Of a stretch of DNA of 64,000 bases, positions 40,734 through 51,971 are shown in pieces. How positions within the stretch are numbered: position 1 is the first letter of the stretch; each line of letters starts with the position of its first letter. The DNA is from Sarcocystis neurona (taxonomy: Eukaryota > Apicomplexa > Conoidasida > Eucoccidiorida > Sarcocystidae), in the NCBI GenBank assembly GCA_000727475.1, contig KL647289.1, forward strand, positions 9,031,507-9,095,506, read 5' to 3'. A program made the translations under genes and the position numbers. Under the pieces are notes generated by a model that worked only from the letters and a program-made list of their open reading frames with translations, was not told where the DNA came from and searched no databases.

Positions 40734-41032
40734 TAAAGGCCTGCACGCCGGTAGTAGAGTTCGCTATCTACGTGTCCAGGCAGACTGCAGATGCATGCCG
40801 CATCGCGGTGCGCATGCCTGCTGGATCTGCGTGCACTTGCGGCATCAGTCGTTGGCACGGGGTTGGGGCCCTGCACGCCTCTGCAAATGTGTGTGATGCG
40901 GCGTGCGGCATGCAGCCCTCTGTGTATGTGTATATGTGTGGGTTTGCATGTGTATACGAACACGCAGAGTGCGTTTACTGCATGCACGAGAGTACTTGCA
41001 GTATTTTATTTTCTGCTGTTGGGTGCATGCAG

Positions 41033-41230
41033 GTGTTTGAGTTTGATCCGTTTAGCGTCCTCTCTGCGCACATTTTTACGAAGAGCCGCAACAACGAAGT
41101 CTACACAGTCTTCGCCTTCAGTCTGACGCCTTTCCCCAGCGCCCCACAAAGCTGTACGTCGGAGGTGTACGTACACTGCAAACAGGCATGCTTTGCCACA
41201 CAAAAAAACAGGCACGGTGCACAGTGGTAG
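41033..41230 (+). CDS. Candidate terminal exon of an unknown protein
   Basis: Preceded by a strong acceptor (TATTTTATTTTCTGCTGTTG...GCATGCAG). The frame reads VFEFDPFSVLSAHIFTKSRN, NEVYTVFAFSLTPFPSAP, QSCTSEVYVHCKQACF and ends RHGAQW-stop at 41228-41230. The aromatic/aliphatic alternation looks like beta strands of an extracellular or secreted domain, with three Cys. Composition is normal. The upstream exon is not identified because the region before it is minisatellite. A surface-antigen-like protein is a guess only. Confidence 0.5.
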   Translation: MFEFDPFSVLSAHIFTKSRNNEVYTVFAFSLTPFPSAPQSCTSEVYVHCKQACFATQKNRHGAQW

Positions 41231-41999
41231 ATGCCTAACCTTTCTGATATATGCATGTACACATATATATTGCAGCGATTAGACACGTATATATGCATGC
41301 ATATGTATATATGTATATTACGGACTTTCTTGGGCTTCTGCACGTGCACACGCATAGATATACATACATATATATACGTAGCTATTCATATATATATATA
41401 TATATGTGCGTGTAGCTGCATGAATTTTGTACGCAGGCATACAAGCGTGTAGAAGGATATGTGCGTGCGTGAAAGCCTGTGTACGGCAGGGTGCAGGTTG
41501 CGAAGAGCATGCGCTGCAGCCTACATGCATGTCACGAAGCGAGAAAGAGGGGATAAACTGCTGGATTGTACAAGTAGCCATTCTTCACAAGAATGGGTGG
41601 TGTTGTATTGGTTAAGAAATGACAAGGATCCCTTTCACTAGTGCTCGCGCACACGCATGCACTTGCTGAACGTCTCCGGCGTCTGTGCGGTCCTGCGCTT
41701 TCACATGCGTGCGAAGGATTTTTCGCGTGCGTGTTTCGTCATAGCGCAGCATACTCATACACTTGTTTGCATACATGTGTAGGAGAGGCGGCCGTTGTGT
41801 AGTGTAGGTGTACAAGTACATGCAGAGAGAGAGAAGCAAAAGAGGAAATCTGCAAGCGAATATACGTGTACGTGTAGACGCAAACGTGGATGCCTGGTGC
41901 GGTGTTTATACACGTCGATATTCTATACGTACGTATATATGTTTCCACACGTGTAGGGAGAAGTAGATGTATAAAGACACACATGCTTATATAAATATA
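41231..41999. other. TA/CA-rich sequence, no supported gene
   Basis: Microsatellite at 41250-41410, then mixed sequence with short frames on both strands and no splice-bounded exon. Confidence 0.5.
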
Positions 42000-42620
42000 T
42001 ATACGTAGGAAGTTGTTTCTAACGCGGGATGCATTATACACAGATACCGTCTGAATATGAACGTATATATGAGAGTCACGTGTAATGGTGTCTATACCCA
42101 TCCATATCGTATACACGCATGTCTAGAATTTGCGTACAGACAGGAATAGCTGAATACATGAATATGTGTATATGTAGGAAGGTGTTTTGTACTGTAGAGA
42201 GACATTACATATATGTGTCCATATATAAGATATTCACACGTAGCGGTGTCTATACATATCCATATCATAGGTATATATACATATATATGTATATATATAT
42301 ATATATGTGTAGGATGATGTTTCGTACTTTAGACAGGCATGTATATATACATGTGCATATCGATAGGGATAGCTGGATTTAGAAACATGTACGTGTACAC
42401 GCAGGGAGATGTTTCGTACTTTAGACAGACATTATATATATGTGTACATATATGTGAGATTCATGCGTAACGGTGTCTCTACCGAACCACAAAATATATG
42501 TATATGTGTGCACACGGATAGGAATACACGGACGTATAAATATAAATATATATATGCGTATGTTTTGTACCAAGGATACACTTTAGACAGACAGCAAATA
42601 TATATATATATATATATGCT
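42000..42620 (+). repeat. Degenerate 100-125 bp repeat with GATGTTTCGTACTTTAGACA core
   Basis: The core recurs near 42180 (diverged), 42313, 42409 and in part at 42580 (ACTTTAGACAGACA), separated by TA tracts and stretches containing GCGTAACGGTGTCTCTA or close variants (near 42080, 42240, 42463). This is a higher-order tandem family, distinct from the one at 14.4-15.2 kb. Confidence 0.75.
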
Positions 42621-42843
42621 TGACAGATGCGCCTGTAACAGTCGTGTGATTGTACGAGACAGGTCTAGGTGCTGTGGTGTGTGATGCATGCGGAGGTGCT
42701 TGTGGGAGGCACCAGCGGCGGGATCGCGTGTGCTGCTGCAGCCAGCTGGACTTGTTAACGTCTGCAGGCAGGAGTTGTTCACAAATATAAGAAGGATTGT
42801 ACTTTTGCTGCAAGGATCGGTCTAACTTTCTCGCTCTCTTAGG

Positions 42844-43363
42844 TTAACTGCTCCCTTGGTCGCTTTCCCGTAGGGGGCTGCCGCTGCGTGTGTGTGTCTT
42901 CTTTTCTGCTGCCGTCGCCTCTTGCGCTCCTTCTCTGGTGCTACCATCGCTGCTCTTCCTGCTGCTGTTTCTGACGCGTCTTGTGGAGCTGCCTCTGGCC
43001 GGCGACTGCTGCCGCCCTAAAAGTGCGGCGGCCCTACAGCTGCTCCTGTTGGCGCAGCTGCCGGAGCTGCTGGCGTCGTTGCTGCTGCTGCCGTTGCATG
43101 TGTGTAATCGCACCTGCGCTCAGATGGCAGGTAGCAGTCGTTGCTGCGCTGCAGCGTTCTCGCAGTTCGCTTTGCTGGTGGACGACGGTTGTCTTGTTGC
43201 TGCTGGTTCTGCTGCCGCATACGTTGCCGTCGTTCTTCGCTCTGTAGAGAAAAATCTGCATGCAGCAACAACGTCATTTTGTTGCTACTTCTGCTTCTTC
43301 TTCTGGGTGTGTGCGGCTTGGCTGTTTCTCTCGCTCTCTCGCCTTCCTATTGATGACCTCTGA
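42844..43363. CDS. Coding region, strand unresolved
   Basis: Both strands look coding. Plus, a 157-codon frame (GTG start 42890, TGA at 43361-43363) reads LQLLLLAQLPELLASLLL, CAQMAGSSRCCAAAFSQ, FALLVDDGCLVAAGSAAA and YVAVVLRSVEKNLHAATT. Minus, a frame ending near 43017 reads LQSEERRQRMRQQNQQQQ, DNRRPPAKRTARTLQRSN and CYLPSERRCDYTHAT then Ala/Pro. The minus reading fits the disordered style of other genes here; the plus reading would be a helical hydrophobic protein. RNA evidence is needed. Confidence 0.4.
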
Positions 43364-43503
43364 TAATGCATGCAAGCACGACCTCCCTTCCATCTTCTCG
43401 TCTCGACGCGTAGCCCCTGCTGCAGCGGCTTTCTGCGTATAGCTTCTCTTCTCTGTCCAGACAAACGCGTAGCATTCGTGTCTTCCCCCCCACCCCTCCC
43501 ACC

Positions 43504-43761
43504 ATGGCTGCGCTGCTCCTGCTGCTGCTGCATGTTGGCGTCTCCACTGCAGCTCCTACGTTTGCAGCACAAACATGTACTCCCTTCCTTGCGTCTCTCG
43601 ACCGCTTCGAAGCGACGGAGCGTCTGTGCGCAGACACGCGCTTCTGGTCATATGTGGACGGCGTCGGGCCTCTCAAAAATAACGAAGCGGCGACATACTC
43701 GATAACAAGCTGGACGCAGCTGCAGTGCGTCGCATGCAAAACTTGCTCCACACTTTATTGA
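43504..43761 (+). CDS. Small secreted Cys-containing protein
   Basis: An 85-residue frame with ATG in excellent context (CCCACCATGGCT), hydrophobic N-terminus MAALLLLLLHVGVSTAAP as signal peptide with cleavage plausible after Ala near residue 17-22, then a mature part QTCTPFLASLDRFEATERL, CADTRFWSYVDGVGPLKN, ATYSITSWTQLQCVACKTC and STLY-stop. Five Cys in the mature part. It would be a small secreted or surface protein, or the first exon of a longer one. The overlapping minus frame (43347-43751) has weaker composition and no matching start. Coccidia carry multi-gene families of secreted surface antigens, but I cannot assign this to one. Confidence 0.5.
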   Translation: MAALLLLLLHVGVSTAAPTFAAQTCTPFLASLDRFEATERLCADTRFWSYVDGVGPLKNNEAATYSITSWTQLQCVACKTCSTLY

Positions 43762-44301
43762 TTAGACAGAAAACGTGTGGGGGCACGGAAATGTAGAAAG
43801 GGAGAGGAGAGACACACACCCACAGACGCACATGCACGGGTGATGACGGCGTAGATAAATGCGTGTGTCTCTGTGTCGATGTGGCTATGCGACGGAATGA
43901 AGAACTGTCGTCATGCAGGAGCAGCAGCAGCAGGAACACACGCAGTGCAGGTCTTCCAACGTTGAAACATTCCTGCGAGACCTTGTCAAACGCTGCATAT
44001 CTCTGTAGAAAGACACGCACAGGTATAATAGACTTGTCTATACGTACACATTAACACGTGCGTATAGACACACATATAAATATATAGACATATACGAATA
44101 TATACACACACGACTATATATATATATGTGTATAGATAGATAGATTTATGACCATATACGTAGACACGCGAGAAAATATATATATACATAGGCAGGTGCC
44201 TATATTTCTGTATATGAGAAGAGACGCACACAAATAACTATCTATATGTGTGTATAGACACACACACACACATAACTATGTATATAAATATACATATATA
44301 C

Positions 44302-44332
<31 letters not shown>

Positions 44333-46025
44333 TAGATAGATAGATAGATAGATACTTGACTATATATATAGCGTATGACTGTATATGAACACATGACTAT
44401 ATAGAGATATGATTGTGTGTGAACATACGAATGTAGAGGCATATGAGTGAACGTATAGACTCATGGGAACATATAGACATAGGAATACATAGAGAAATAT
44501 GAATACGTAGACACATGAATGTATAGACATCTGAATAAATAGACAGACATCTGAACATGTAGACAGACACCTGAATATACAAACAGGCGTATGAGTATAT
44601 AGGCATATCAATGAAGGAATAGACATGGGAATAAAGAGACACACCAAAGTATATATTCACGTATGACTGTATCTGCGTGTATGACTCTCGATATATAGGC
44701 GTGTGACTGTATATATATATATATATAGGCAGACACGTAAGTATATGGACATATGAATGCAAGTGTAGACTTACGAATACATAGACACATGAATATATAT
44801 GTATAGATAGACGTGGGACTGTATATAGACATATGGCTGTATCTAGACATATGACTGTATATAGACATACGACCGCGTATATAGGCGCGTGAGTGTTTAG
44901 ACATATATTCACATATGAAGATATAGTCACACGAATATGTAGGTATATGAACGTATGTATACGGACACATAGGAATATATAGACATATGCATATATATAT
45001 ATAGACATATGCAAATATGTGGCTATACTACTATATATTCACAGACATGTGAGTATATGTAGACAGACATGTGAGTATATATAGACAGACATCTATATAC
45101 TAGTATACACAGATATACATTAATGTTCAGACATATGAATGGACACATACACAACAGAGGAGGAATAGACACTCACGCGAATATATATGTTGACGTGAAA
45201 CTGCCTACAGAGATATGAGCACATAGGTGGGTGTGACTCTCTAGAAACGCCCGACTACTGTATACATATATATATATATATATATGAAGAGAGAGAGATA
45301 GGATTATACATAGGTATATACGAATATATATATATATATATATATATATGACGGGAGGGGAATTCCTGACGTAGCAAAGCCTTGGGGAAACATCCGGTAG
45401 GCAGCTGCATACGCGAGCTTTCTACGCCTCGCTTTCCTCTCTCTCTACACATGCATACCGACGGACGAATACCTACGACGTAAGTAGACACTCACATGCA
45501 CAAGACGGTCACCTTCTTCTCAATTCATAACGACACATCTAGGTAAACATATGGACAGCTACCAGTGTATACACACTTTTCCACGTTTCGACCGAAGTAG
45601 AAATATATAATATATATGTATATATGTATATATGAATACTTCTACGGGTACTCGACACTTGCGAATATAAATGTGGGCGAGTAGTGTTGTGTGCACCTTT
45701 CTATGCGCATAAAGAGACAACGAACATCTCCACAAACTTGTTTTATACATGTATGCGTGTGGACGGGCGCCTGTGTGTGTATATGTATCTGTATATATGC
45801 GTGTAGGTACATAGAACACTGCGTTGAAGAAAGCTGTACTAAAAAGTCTTGACCGGTTGTAGTACGTGAGTCTGTCAAAATTTAAGCATCGCACGCATAT
45901 GTACATGCATATTTCTACGCACTTATGAATCCCTCTCTCTATATATATATGTACATATAAAGAGAAAAATTGTGTGTATAATTATTCATACAAAGGTGTT
46001 TAAGTATATGTACACATGTGTATAA
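43762..46025. repeat. AT-rich minisatellite and microsatellite, about 2.2 kb
   Basis: From 44040 to 45350 the sequence is a loose array of 17-25 bp units of the type ATATAGACATATGA-TGTAT, with GATA runs at 44330-44355 and TA tracts at 44700, 45262 and 45325. Flanks are mixed and AT-rich. Frames through it (for example minus 44397-45014, Tyr/Ile/Cys/Ser/His-rich) are repeat products. Confidence 0.8.
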
Positions 46026-47096
46026 ATGAATTACACTCCTGGAAAATGTGTGTGGTCAGAAGTGAAGACGCAGCTGTGGGTGAAATGCTGCCTGGCTGTA
46101 TGTCGTTGCGCGGTCGAGGCTGCTGTTGCTGCTGTGTTACGCAGGTGCCCGGTGCCGCTGATGCTGCGCCATGCAGCACATCCTCTTCACGCCTACCCGG
46201 AGGGACTGCAGATTGCCCCGGGCGTTTATTTATTCTTCGAGCCTTGGCCGACAGACGTGCTGCCGATGCCCGTGCTGCCGGTGGAGCAGAGCAAATCGAT
46301 CGCCATGCAGGCCGTGGAGCGCGCAGTGGATGCTGCGGGAGGAGGAGGAGGGATAGCAGCGGGACGGAAAGTGGCGTCAGCAGCCGCAGCAAAAGTCGCC
46401 GAGGCCGCCGCGCAAGCGGCCGACGAGGCAGCCGCAGGAGCAGCAGCGAGAGGAGGAGGAGGAGGACCACACGCAGCAGGGCTAAGAGCAGGCGGACCAG
46501 GTACAACAGCACCAAAAGCAGCAGCAGGAGGAGAAGGAGAAGGGCAGAGACAAAGTTCAGGAAGCCTTAGGGCAGGGTCGGGATATCGGCGGCCGCCGGT
46601 GAAAGAGAGTACGCAGCAGCAACGAAGGGGGGGGTATGGGTTCGGAGAAACGCTCTGCATTTCTCGGACAGCAGAGGACGCCCAGTACTTTTCTCTGACG
46701 CTCTGTGTGGGAAAACATATTTTTTCGTCGGTCCTCGGGGTCGAAGCAGCTGTGCTCGCGTTCATCATAAACAAGTGGCTTTTCTTCGTGCCTGAGCAGG
46801 TGAGCAGAGAGGCGGCTGGGGGCCGCGGGGCCGGCGGGGGGGAATTCGGGAAAGTCGAGTTTCCCGTTGGCAAAACGGAAGAGCGGAAGGGAAGCGAGGT
46901 CAAGAAAAAGCAAAGAAGTTCCACAGGAACGCTGCCTTTCAAGAAGGAAGAGGAAGAAATGAACCACCTCGTGCAGCAGCTGCTCAAGTCCCGAGCTGAA
47001 GCGGTGCAGAACCTCCTGCCCATATCCTACGCCTACACTGGTAGATACAGCTCCCAAGATATTCGCCAGGGCGGACTCAGTTTCAATTTTATGTGA
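46026..47096 (+). CDS. 356-residue protein with Ala/Gly-rich centre and one hydrophobic helix
   Basis: The frame runs from ATG 46026 to TGA 47094-47096. It reads PVPLMLRHAAHPLHAYPEG, LQIAPGVYLFFEPWPTDVLP, VEQSKSIAMQAVERAVDAAG, then an Ala/Gly-rich linker (about residues 108-185), then GYGFGETLCISRTAEDAQYF, SLTLCVGKHIFSSVLGVEAA, VLAFIINKWLFFVPEQ (hydrophobic, residues about 231-260), a Gly/Lys linker, and a helical end EEEEMNHLVQQLLKSRAEAV then SYAYTGRYSSQDIRQGG. The first 39 codons are Cys/Val-rich and end at TGTGTTACGCAG, a good acceptor at 46142, so the true exon may begin there. A donor-like GTGAGC at 46801 seems unused because the frame stays sensible. No family recognised. Confidence 0.6.
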   Translation: MNYTPGKCVWSEVKTQLWVKCCLAVCRCAVEAAVAAVLRRCPVPLMLRHAAHPLHAYPEGLQIAPGVYLFFEPWPTDVLPMPVLPVEQSKSIAMQAVERAVDAAGGGGGIAAGRKVASAAAAKVAEAAAQAADEAAAGAAARGGGGGPHAAGLRAGGPGTTAPKAAAGGEGEGQRQSSGSLRAGSGYRRPPVKESTQQQRRGGYGFGETLCISRTAEDAQYFSLTLCVGKHIFSSVLGVEAAVLAFIINKWLFFVPEQVSREAAGGRGAGGGEFGKVEFPVGKTEERKGSEVKKKQRSSTGTLPFKKEEEEMNHLVQQLLKSRAEAVQNLLPISYAYTGRYSSQDIRQGGLSFNFM

Positions 47097-47977
47097 CTCC
47101 AACACCAAACAAATGATACAAAACAAAAGTGTTCTCCTCACACTCATCACGCACCTACGTAAAAGTCGATGTGGAAAACAAATTCCTCTTCATCTACAAA
47201 AAATCATTTACGTGCACTCATGCATATATATGTGTGTGCTTGTATGTGTATGTGCACGCCTGTGTATATCTACGTACACCTATTCCACCGGGGGGTGCTC
47301 GACGAAAGCTGGCTGGCCACTGGAAACGGAATCATCTACGTATAAACGTGGTCCATATATGTACGTGTGTAATTGTGTGTATATATATACTGTGTGTATA
47401 TATATATATATATGTGTAACTACTACATATATATATATATATATATATGGGCGTATAGATATCTGAGGAAATATATCGGTTTTAGTGTCGCACGTCTGCC
47501 TACCATGAATTCGAGTGGGAAGGTGTTCTTGAACCAATGTACACACGGGTTTGTATGTATATCTGGCTGCCTGTAAAGATACATATAAATATATATACAT
47601 ACATGTATATATAGTAACATTGTAGTCATAGTGTGTGTCCATACTCGTTACGTATGTGGATGCGGCAAGGGATGCAAGAAAGCAGTACAGGCGCACGTCT
47701 CTTGCTGCAGTTGAATCCGGCGTACACAGATACATATGGTTGTGCATGTGTGTACACAATATATCTGCCCATCCGTGTGTGACGACCAGAAACGGTAACA
47801 GGTGAAATGCATGTAGGCGTGGGCGTCCGCTTTTGTCTTCCGTAGGTATTTACGCGTGTATTTCAACCGCGTTTCCATTCACTTCCACTTGTTGTCCCAC
47901 ATGTGTATGTATGTGTGGATCGTTCTGCCCCTGCGTATATCCAGGGATCTACTTTGCTTGTGCTGTCGTCCGTGTAG
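47097..47977. repeat. TA/TG microsatellite, then acceptor of next gene
   Basis: TA tracts at 47385-47450 and 47580-47615 in mixed AT-rich sequence. The right end is pyrimidine-rich and ends CGTGTAG at 47977. Confidence 0.6.
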
Positions 47978-48051
47978 AGCGCAGTGGCAGCGGCACTTCG
48001 GCTAAAAGACGGCAGTGCTGCCAATTTCAAAACAGCAGGCAGCTTACTGAA
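47978..48051 (+). CDS. Exon 1 seen of a spliced gene
   Basis: Between acceptor TGCTGTCGTCCGTGTAG and donor CTGAA then GTGCGT lie 74 nt reading SAVAAALRLKDGSAANFKT then AGSLL, ending in phase 2 with AA. The next exon begins with A, completing Lys. Composition is that of a folded helical protein. Upstream exons were not found. Confidence 0.6.
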
Positions 48052-48233
48052 GTGCGTAGTGACCCTGCATATATGCACGCATTTGTACAAAAACGACGTA
48101 CACATTTGTTGTACATATATCTATGTATAAGCAAGCACACGTGTATAATACGTACAAATGTCTACGTGTATGTATGTATGTAGATATATATATATAGCAC
48201 TGCAGTGACGCGGTGAGGCTTCTTCATTCGCAG

Positions 48234-48297
48234 AATCGATATGCTTCTTCTGCCTACGGAAACGTTGCAGCGCACTGCAGACGGGACACTAAATCAG
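48234..48297 (+). CDS. Exon 2 of the same spliced gene
   Basis: Bounded by TTCTTCATTCGCAG and the donor AATCAG then GTAGAA. After the Lys codon shared with the previous exon it reads IDMLLLPTETLQRTADGTLN then Q, in phase 0 at its end. The intron between (48052-48233, 182 bp) is GT-AG with a TA microsatellite inside. Exact phase agreement at both borders is the main support. Confidence 0.6.
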
Positions 48298-49207
48298 GTA
48301 GAAGTGTATCTCAACTGACGTCGTTTTCTCTGGTAATTGAATGTGTGGCTGCGGCTCTCTGTTTGCGTACGGCGCCCAATTTCCCAGTGGCAGCGCTGTC
48401 TCCTCGCCGGAGCTGCCGAGACGTAGAAAAGTGCTTCACATCCTCCCGGCACGCAGCGAGGACTCGACTCTGACTATACGTGATTATAGAGAGTAATATG
48501 CGTGTGCGTACACTCTCGGATGAGTTCTTCCTGACCCCGTAGCACACGTGTCGCATCTCTGTATGCGAATACCGGTGTAGTTCCTGTGTGTGGATACACA
48601 CGCGTCCAGGTCCGACGAATTGTATCGAGACGTATGCAAGTCGGCAGAGATGTGTAAATATTCTGCAAATTCTGACCGGCAACGTTTGTAAAAAAAGTTG
48701 CATACGGACGCAGATGCCTTGAGACATCACACGCGTAGTGTACGACTTGCCGTCAGCCCAGACGTACTCGTCGGTCTAGCTACCTATGTGTAGTGTACCT
48801 ACAGAAACGGGTGTGCAAAAAAAGAAAATTATATACGAGGCAGTACTTCACATAAAGGATTTATCTACACACACCCACAAACACATAGATATAGTGTATG
48901 TCTGCTTGCATTTGTATATGTGTATACGCAGTGCATTGTTTGTAGTGTACCCAGACGTCCTCACCCACACATGCGTATCCTTACACACGTATATACATGT
49001 AGATGCGGAAGTGTCTCAATGAGTGTGTCCGTAGTGAGAATCACTTTGTATATACATATATATATATATGTCTCCGTGGCGACACGTGAACACGTGTTAA
49101 GGAGACGCACTAGCGAGGGGGCATCCCCAGTACCGAACGCACGTTGCTGTAGCTGCTGCACTGTTTCCTAAAAAAAGTAAGGGCAGCCCTTGAAACAGCA
49201 GTAACAG

Positions 49208-49397
49208 AGGACTTGCGTCGGCGACGTGCTGCGGGAGCTGCTGCAGCGTCTGATCGAAAACGCGAGGGCAGCCCTCCGAAGAGCAGCAACAGAGGAGACG
49301 TGTGGGCAGTCCCAACTTCACCGCATTTTTAGGGCCGCAGCAGCAGAAGCAGTAGCAAACGCAAGCGACTACCACGTGCGGGAGTACTGGCCGATGA
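49208..49397 (+). CDS. Later exon, probably of the same gene
   Basis: Plus frame reads RTCVGDVLRELLQRLIENAR, AALRRAATEETCGQSQLHR, IFRAAAAEAVANASDYHV and REYWPMKG, a strongly helical and well-composed stretch. An acceptor ending GTAACAG at 49207 gives phase 0, matching the end of exon 2; the donor may be GTGTGT at 49398. Another exon could lie between 48298 and 49200. Bases 49179-49210 and 49265-49295 are imperfect copies of each other, so the acceptor side may derive from a local duplication of coding sequence. Confidence 0.5.
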
Positions 49398-49439
49398 AAG
49401 GAGTGTGTGCTACACGTCAACAGGCGCAAGCACGTCTAT

Positions 49440-49835
49440 ATATACATATATATATATATATGTATACATAGGTATACGTGACTCATAGGTTCTACTTGCA
49501 GTGAGAAATCAGAAAATGTTTCCACTGATTTTGCTGAATCTGACGGGTGCTTCGACTGCATGCACATGTATGTTCGTCCGGATGTATACACTTGCGCACG
49601 AATGGATAGACAAGCGCATATACGTACACCTGTCTACATATATATATATATATATAGATAGATAGATAGATAGATACATAGATAGATAGATAGATAGATC
49701 CTATGTAGCCGGCTGCGCACTACCTGGATAGACATACGTGTAGAAAAACGCGCAGGCACGTGAATATTGATCCATATAGAGACGCGGGTGAAACACGTAC
49801 GTACGTGTGTGTGTGTGTGTGTGTGTGTGTACACG
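49440..49835. repeat. TA, GATA and GT microsatellites
   Basis: TA tract at 49440-49460, (TAGA)n at about 49637-49700, and (GT)n at about 49806-49830. Confidence 0.9.
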
Positions 49836-50334
49836 TATAGCAAAACAGATCTTACTATACATACAGACATAGGTACGTAAATTTACACGTATACTAACGC
49901 AGGTACCAGGCACATGCAGATATACAAATCTACATCTGTGCGTCAACATACGTACGTGTGCATCCGTACACATATGTAATGTGCCGACGTGTATATTTCT
50001 CTGTGTCTACACATATGTACATTCATTTACTAATATTCCATTTGTATGCACCATTGCGTATGCTTAACCGTACGTTATGTGCCCACGTGTGTATTTCTCT
50101 CTCCGTCTCTGTGTCCCTGTATCCCTCTCTCCATCTATAATTCTACTGTGTGCATACCTATAGACAGATGTGTCCACAATCATAACGTTCATATATATAT
50201 ATATTGTAGATATACGCACGCATGTGCACAAAGGCCTACACATACAGAAATACATACACGGATACATATATTTATATATTTACTTAAATGTAATTTGGTG
50301 CAGCGCTCAAGCACATATACATGCCTCCATGTAT

Positions 50335-50526
50335 TTATTGAGCGATGTACCAGTGCGTGACTGCTTCCTCGTTAGTAGCTCCAGTCTGCTCACGTGTCCT
50401 TGCTGCGTCTGGAAAATGGTAACGCCTTGCTGCTGCTGCTGCTGCGTCAGCCAGCTGCGCTGCGGACGGGCATGCAGTCGCATCTACAAAGTGGCACGCG
50501 CAAAGCATTTTCTCTCCTGCGTCGCT
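50335..50526 (-). CDS. Candidate terminal exon, strand uncertain
   Basis: On minus, after GTGTGCAG, the frame reads SDAGEKMLCACHFVDATAC, PSAAQLADAAAAAARRYHF and PDAARTREQTGATNEEAV, ending WYIAQ-stop. On plus the same bases read NALLLLLLRQPAALRTGMQ then HLQSGTRKAFSLLRRSAH. The minus version is better balanced; the plus version would fit as a further exon of the 48-49.4 kb gene. No RNA evidence to choose. Confidence 0.35.
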   Translation of the reverse strand, partial: SDAGEKMLCACHFVDATACPSAAQLADAAAAAARRYHFPDAARTREQTGATNEEAVTHWYIAQ

Positions 50527-50582
50527 CTGCACACGTCCGTACTCGAGCAAACGCAACTCTACATACAGTTACATCGCAATGA

Positions 50583-51098
50583 ACACATATATATGTACGT
50601 GGACATATATATATACACATTATTCGTAGGTGGACGGATGTAGAATTACATAGGTAGGCAGGCGTGTACACGTAAGAATTACGCGGGCAGATCTGCGTGT
50701 TTGAAGATGCAAAGGCACACACACCCACCTGGTTAACCCACATATGTACACATATATTTTTTTATATATGTATAGGTAAGCTACGTGTGACTGAGACAGA
50801 TAGTAACACAGAAGAGAAAAAAGAGATAAGAATGCCGGTATGTCTACGGAGAGACACACAAGTGTAAGGATGACAGTTTAAGACACGAGGTGGATACACA
50901 AACAGCTACGAACGCAACAGAACACCTATGCGTGGTACAGGCAGAATGAGAGAGGGAGTTGTTCAAACAAAAGAAAAGAACCCTATACTCTGTGTCAGTC
51001 TACGTAGAACAAAAAAAAGAATGAATATATATATATATATGCAAGAATATAAAAGAAAAAAGGAGGACAATCTACACCAGTGTGGTTAGAGGAAATAG

Positions 51099-51130
<32 letters not shown>

Positions 51131-51393
51131 CGACACAGCTAGAGGAAAACTAGAGCAGTATACACATGTCAGCATAGCTAGAGCATACAAAGAAATTTAT
51201 ATATATATATATATTTATGTTAGTGTAGCTAGGAAAAAAAAGAACAACACACGTATGTCATTGTGTGTAGCGGTACGCTGCATCTACACAAAGAGACGCA
51301 CACAAACTGAAAAACGACTTCGATACCGACGCTGTTCTTCCTCTGTTCTCTTCAACCTACTCGCACATACGCATGTCCACCTACATATGTATG

Positions 51394-51424
<31 letters not shown>

Positions 51425-51902
51425 GCATATATATATACATACATATGTATATATAGGGATACATAATGAAAGATATACATAGGCGGGCACATAAATTAAT
51501 ACATATACATCTACGCCTGAGGTATGTGTTTACCAGCGTCTATTTATATACTATATATACATATACTGTAAATACATACAGACAGCTGTCCATGTAAGTA
51601 TGTATGTGTTGACACAGATACGTGAGCCTTCATCTCTGCGCACAAATACCTGTATACGCACATATACACCGCATATCTCTATCTCTGTCTGTCTACATAT
51701 AAATATATATATATAGTTGAATAGGCATTCCTACTTATTCACAAATAGTTATACATATTGACGGGTCCACGTAGGTAGTACAAGTGGCGTTGTCCACTCC
51801 GCTCAAAATGACTTTTTTTCTCTGTTCGAATCGGTTTCTCTCCCTGCCCGTCGTTTTCAACCGTTCCGTCATCATTCCTGCGGTTTTTCTTCTCCCTTGC
51901 AG
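50583..51902. repeat. AT-rich microsatellite region, no supported gene
   Basis: TA tracts at about 51025-51040, 51101-51130, 51200-51215, 51388-51440 and 51705. Between some of them a CAGCTAGAG / TAGCTAGAG motif recurs (near 51134, 51173, 51224), suggesting an old repeat unit of about 40-50 bp. Confidence 0.6.
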
Positions 51903-51971
51903 CTTTCTTTTGTCCCCTGCAAGGACGTCTCCCGTTGTCTGTGCGCCGTGTCTCCTTTGATGCGTCAATAG
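51903..51971 (+). CDS. Candidate 69-nt internal exon
   Basis: The acceptor GTTTTTCTTCTCCCTTGCAG and the donor ATAG then GTATGT are both near consensus. One frame crosses without a stop: FFCPLQGRLPLSVRRVSFD then ASI. Another ends exactly at the exon edge with TAG. Partners were not identified. Confidence 0.3.
   Translation, partial: LSFVPCKDVSRCLCAVSPLMRQ

Noticed and set aside
44397..45014. 205-codon minus frame rich in Tyr, Ile, Cys, His
   Set aside because: Product of the AT-rich minisatellite; composition follows the unit.
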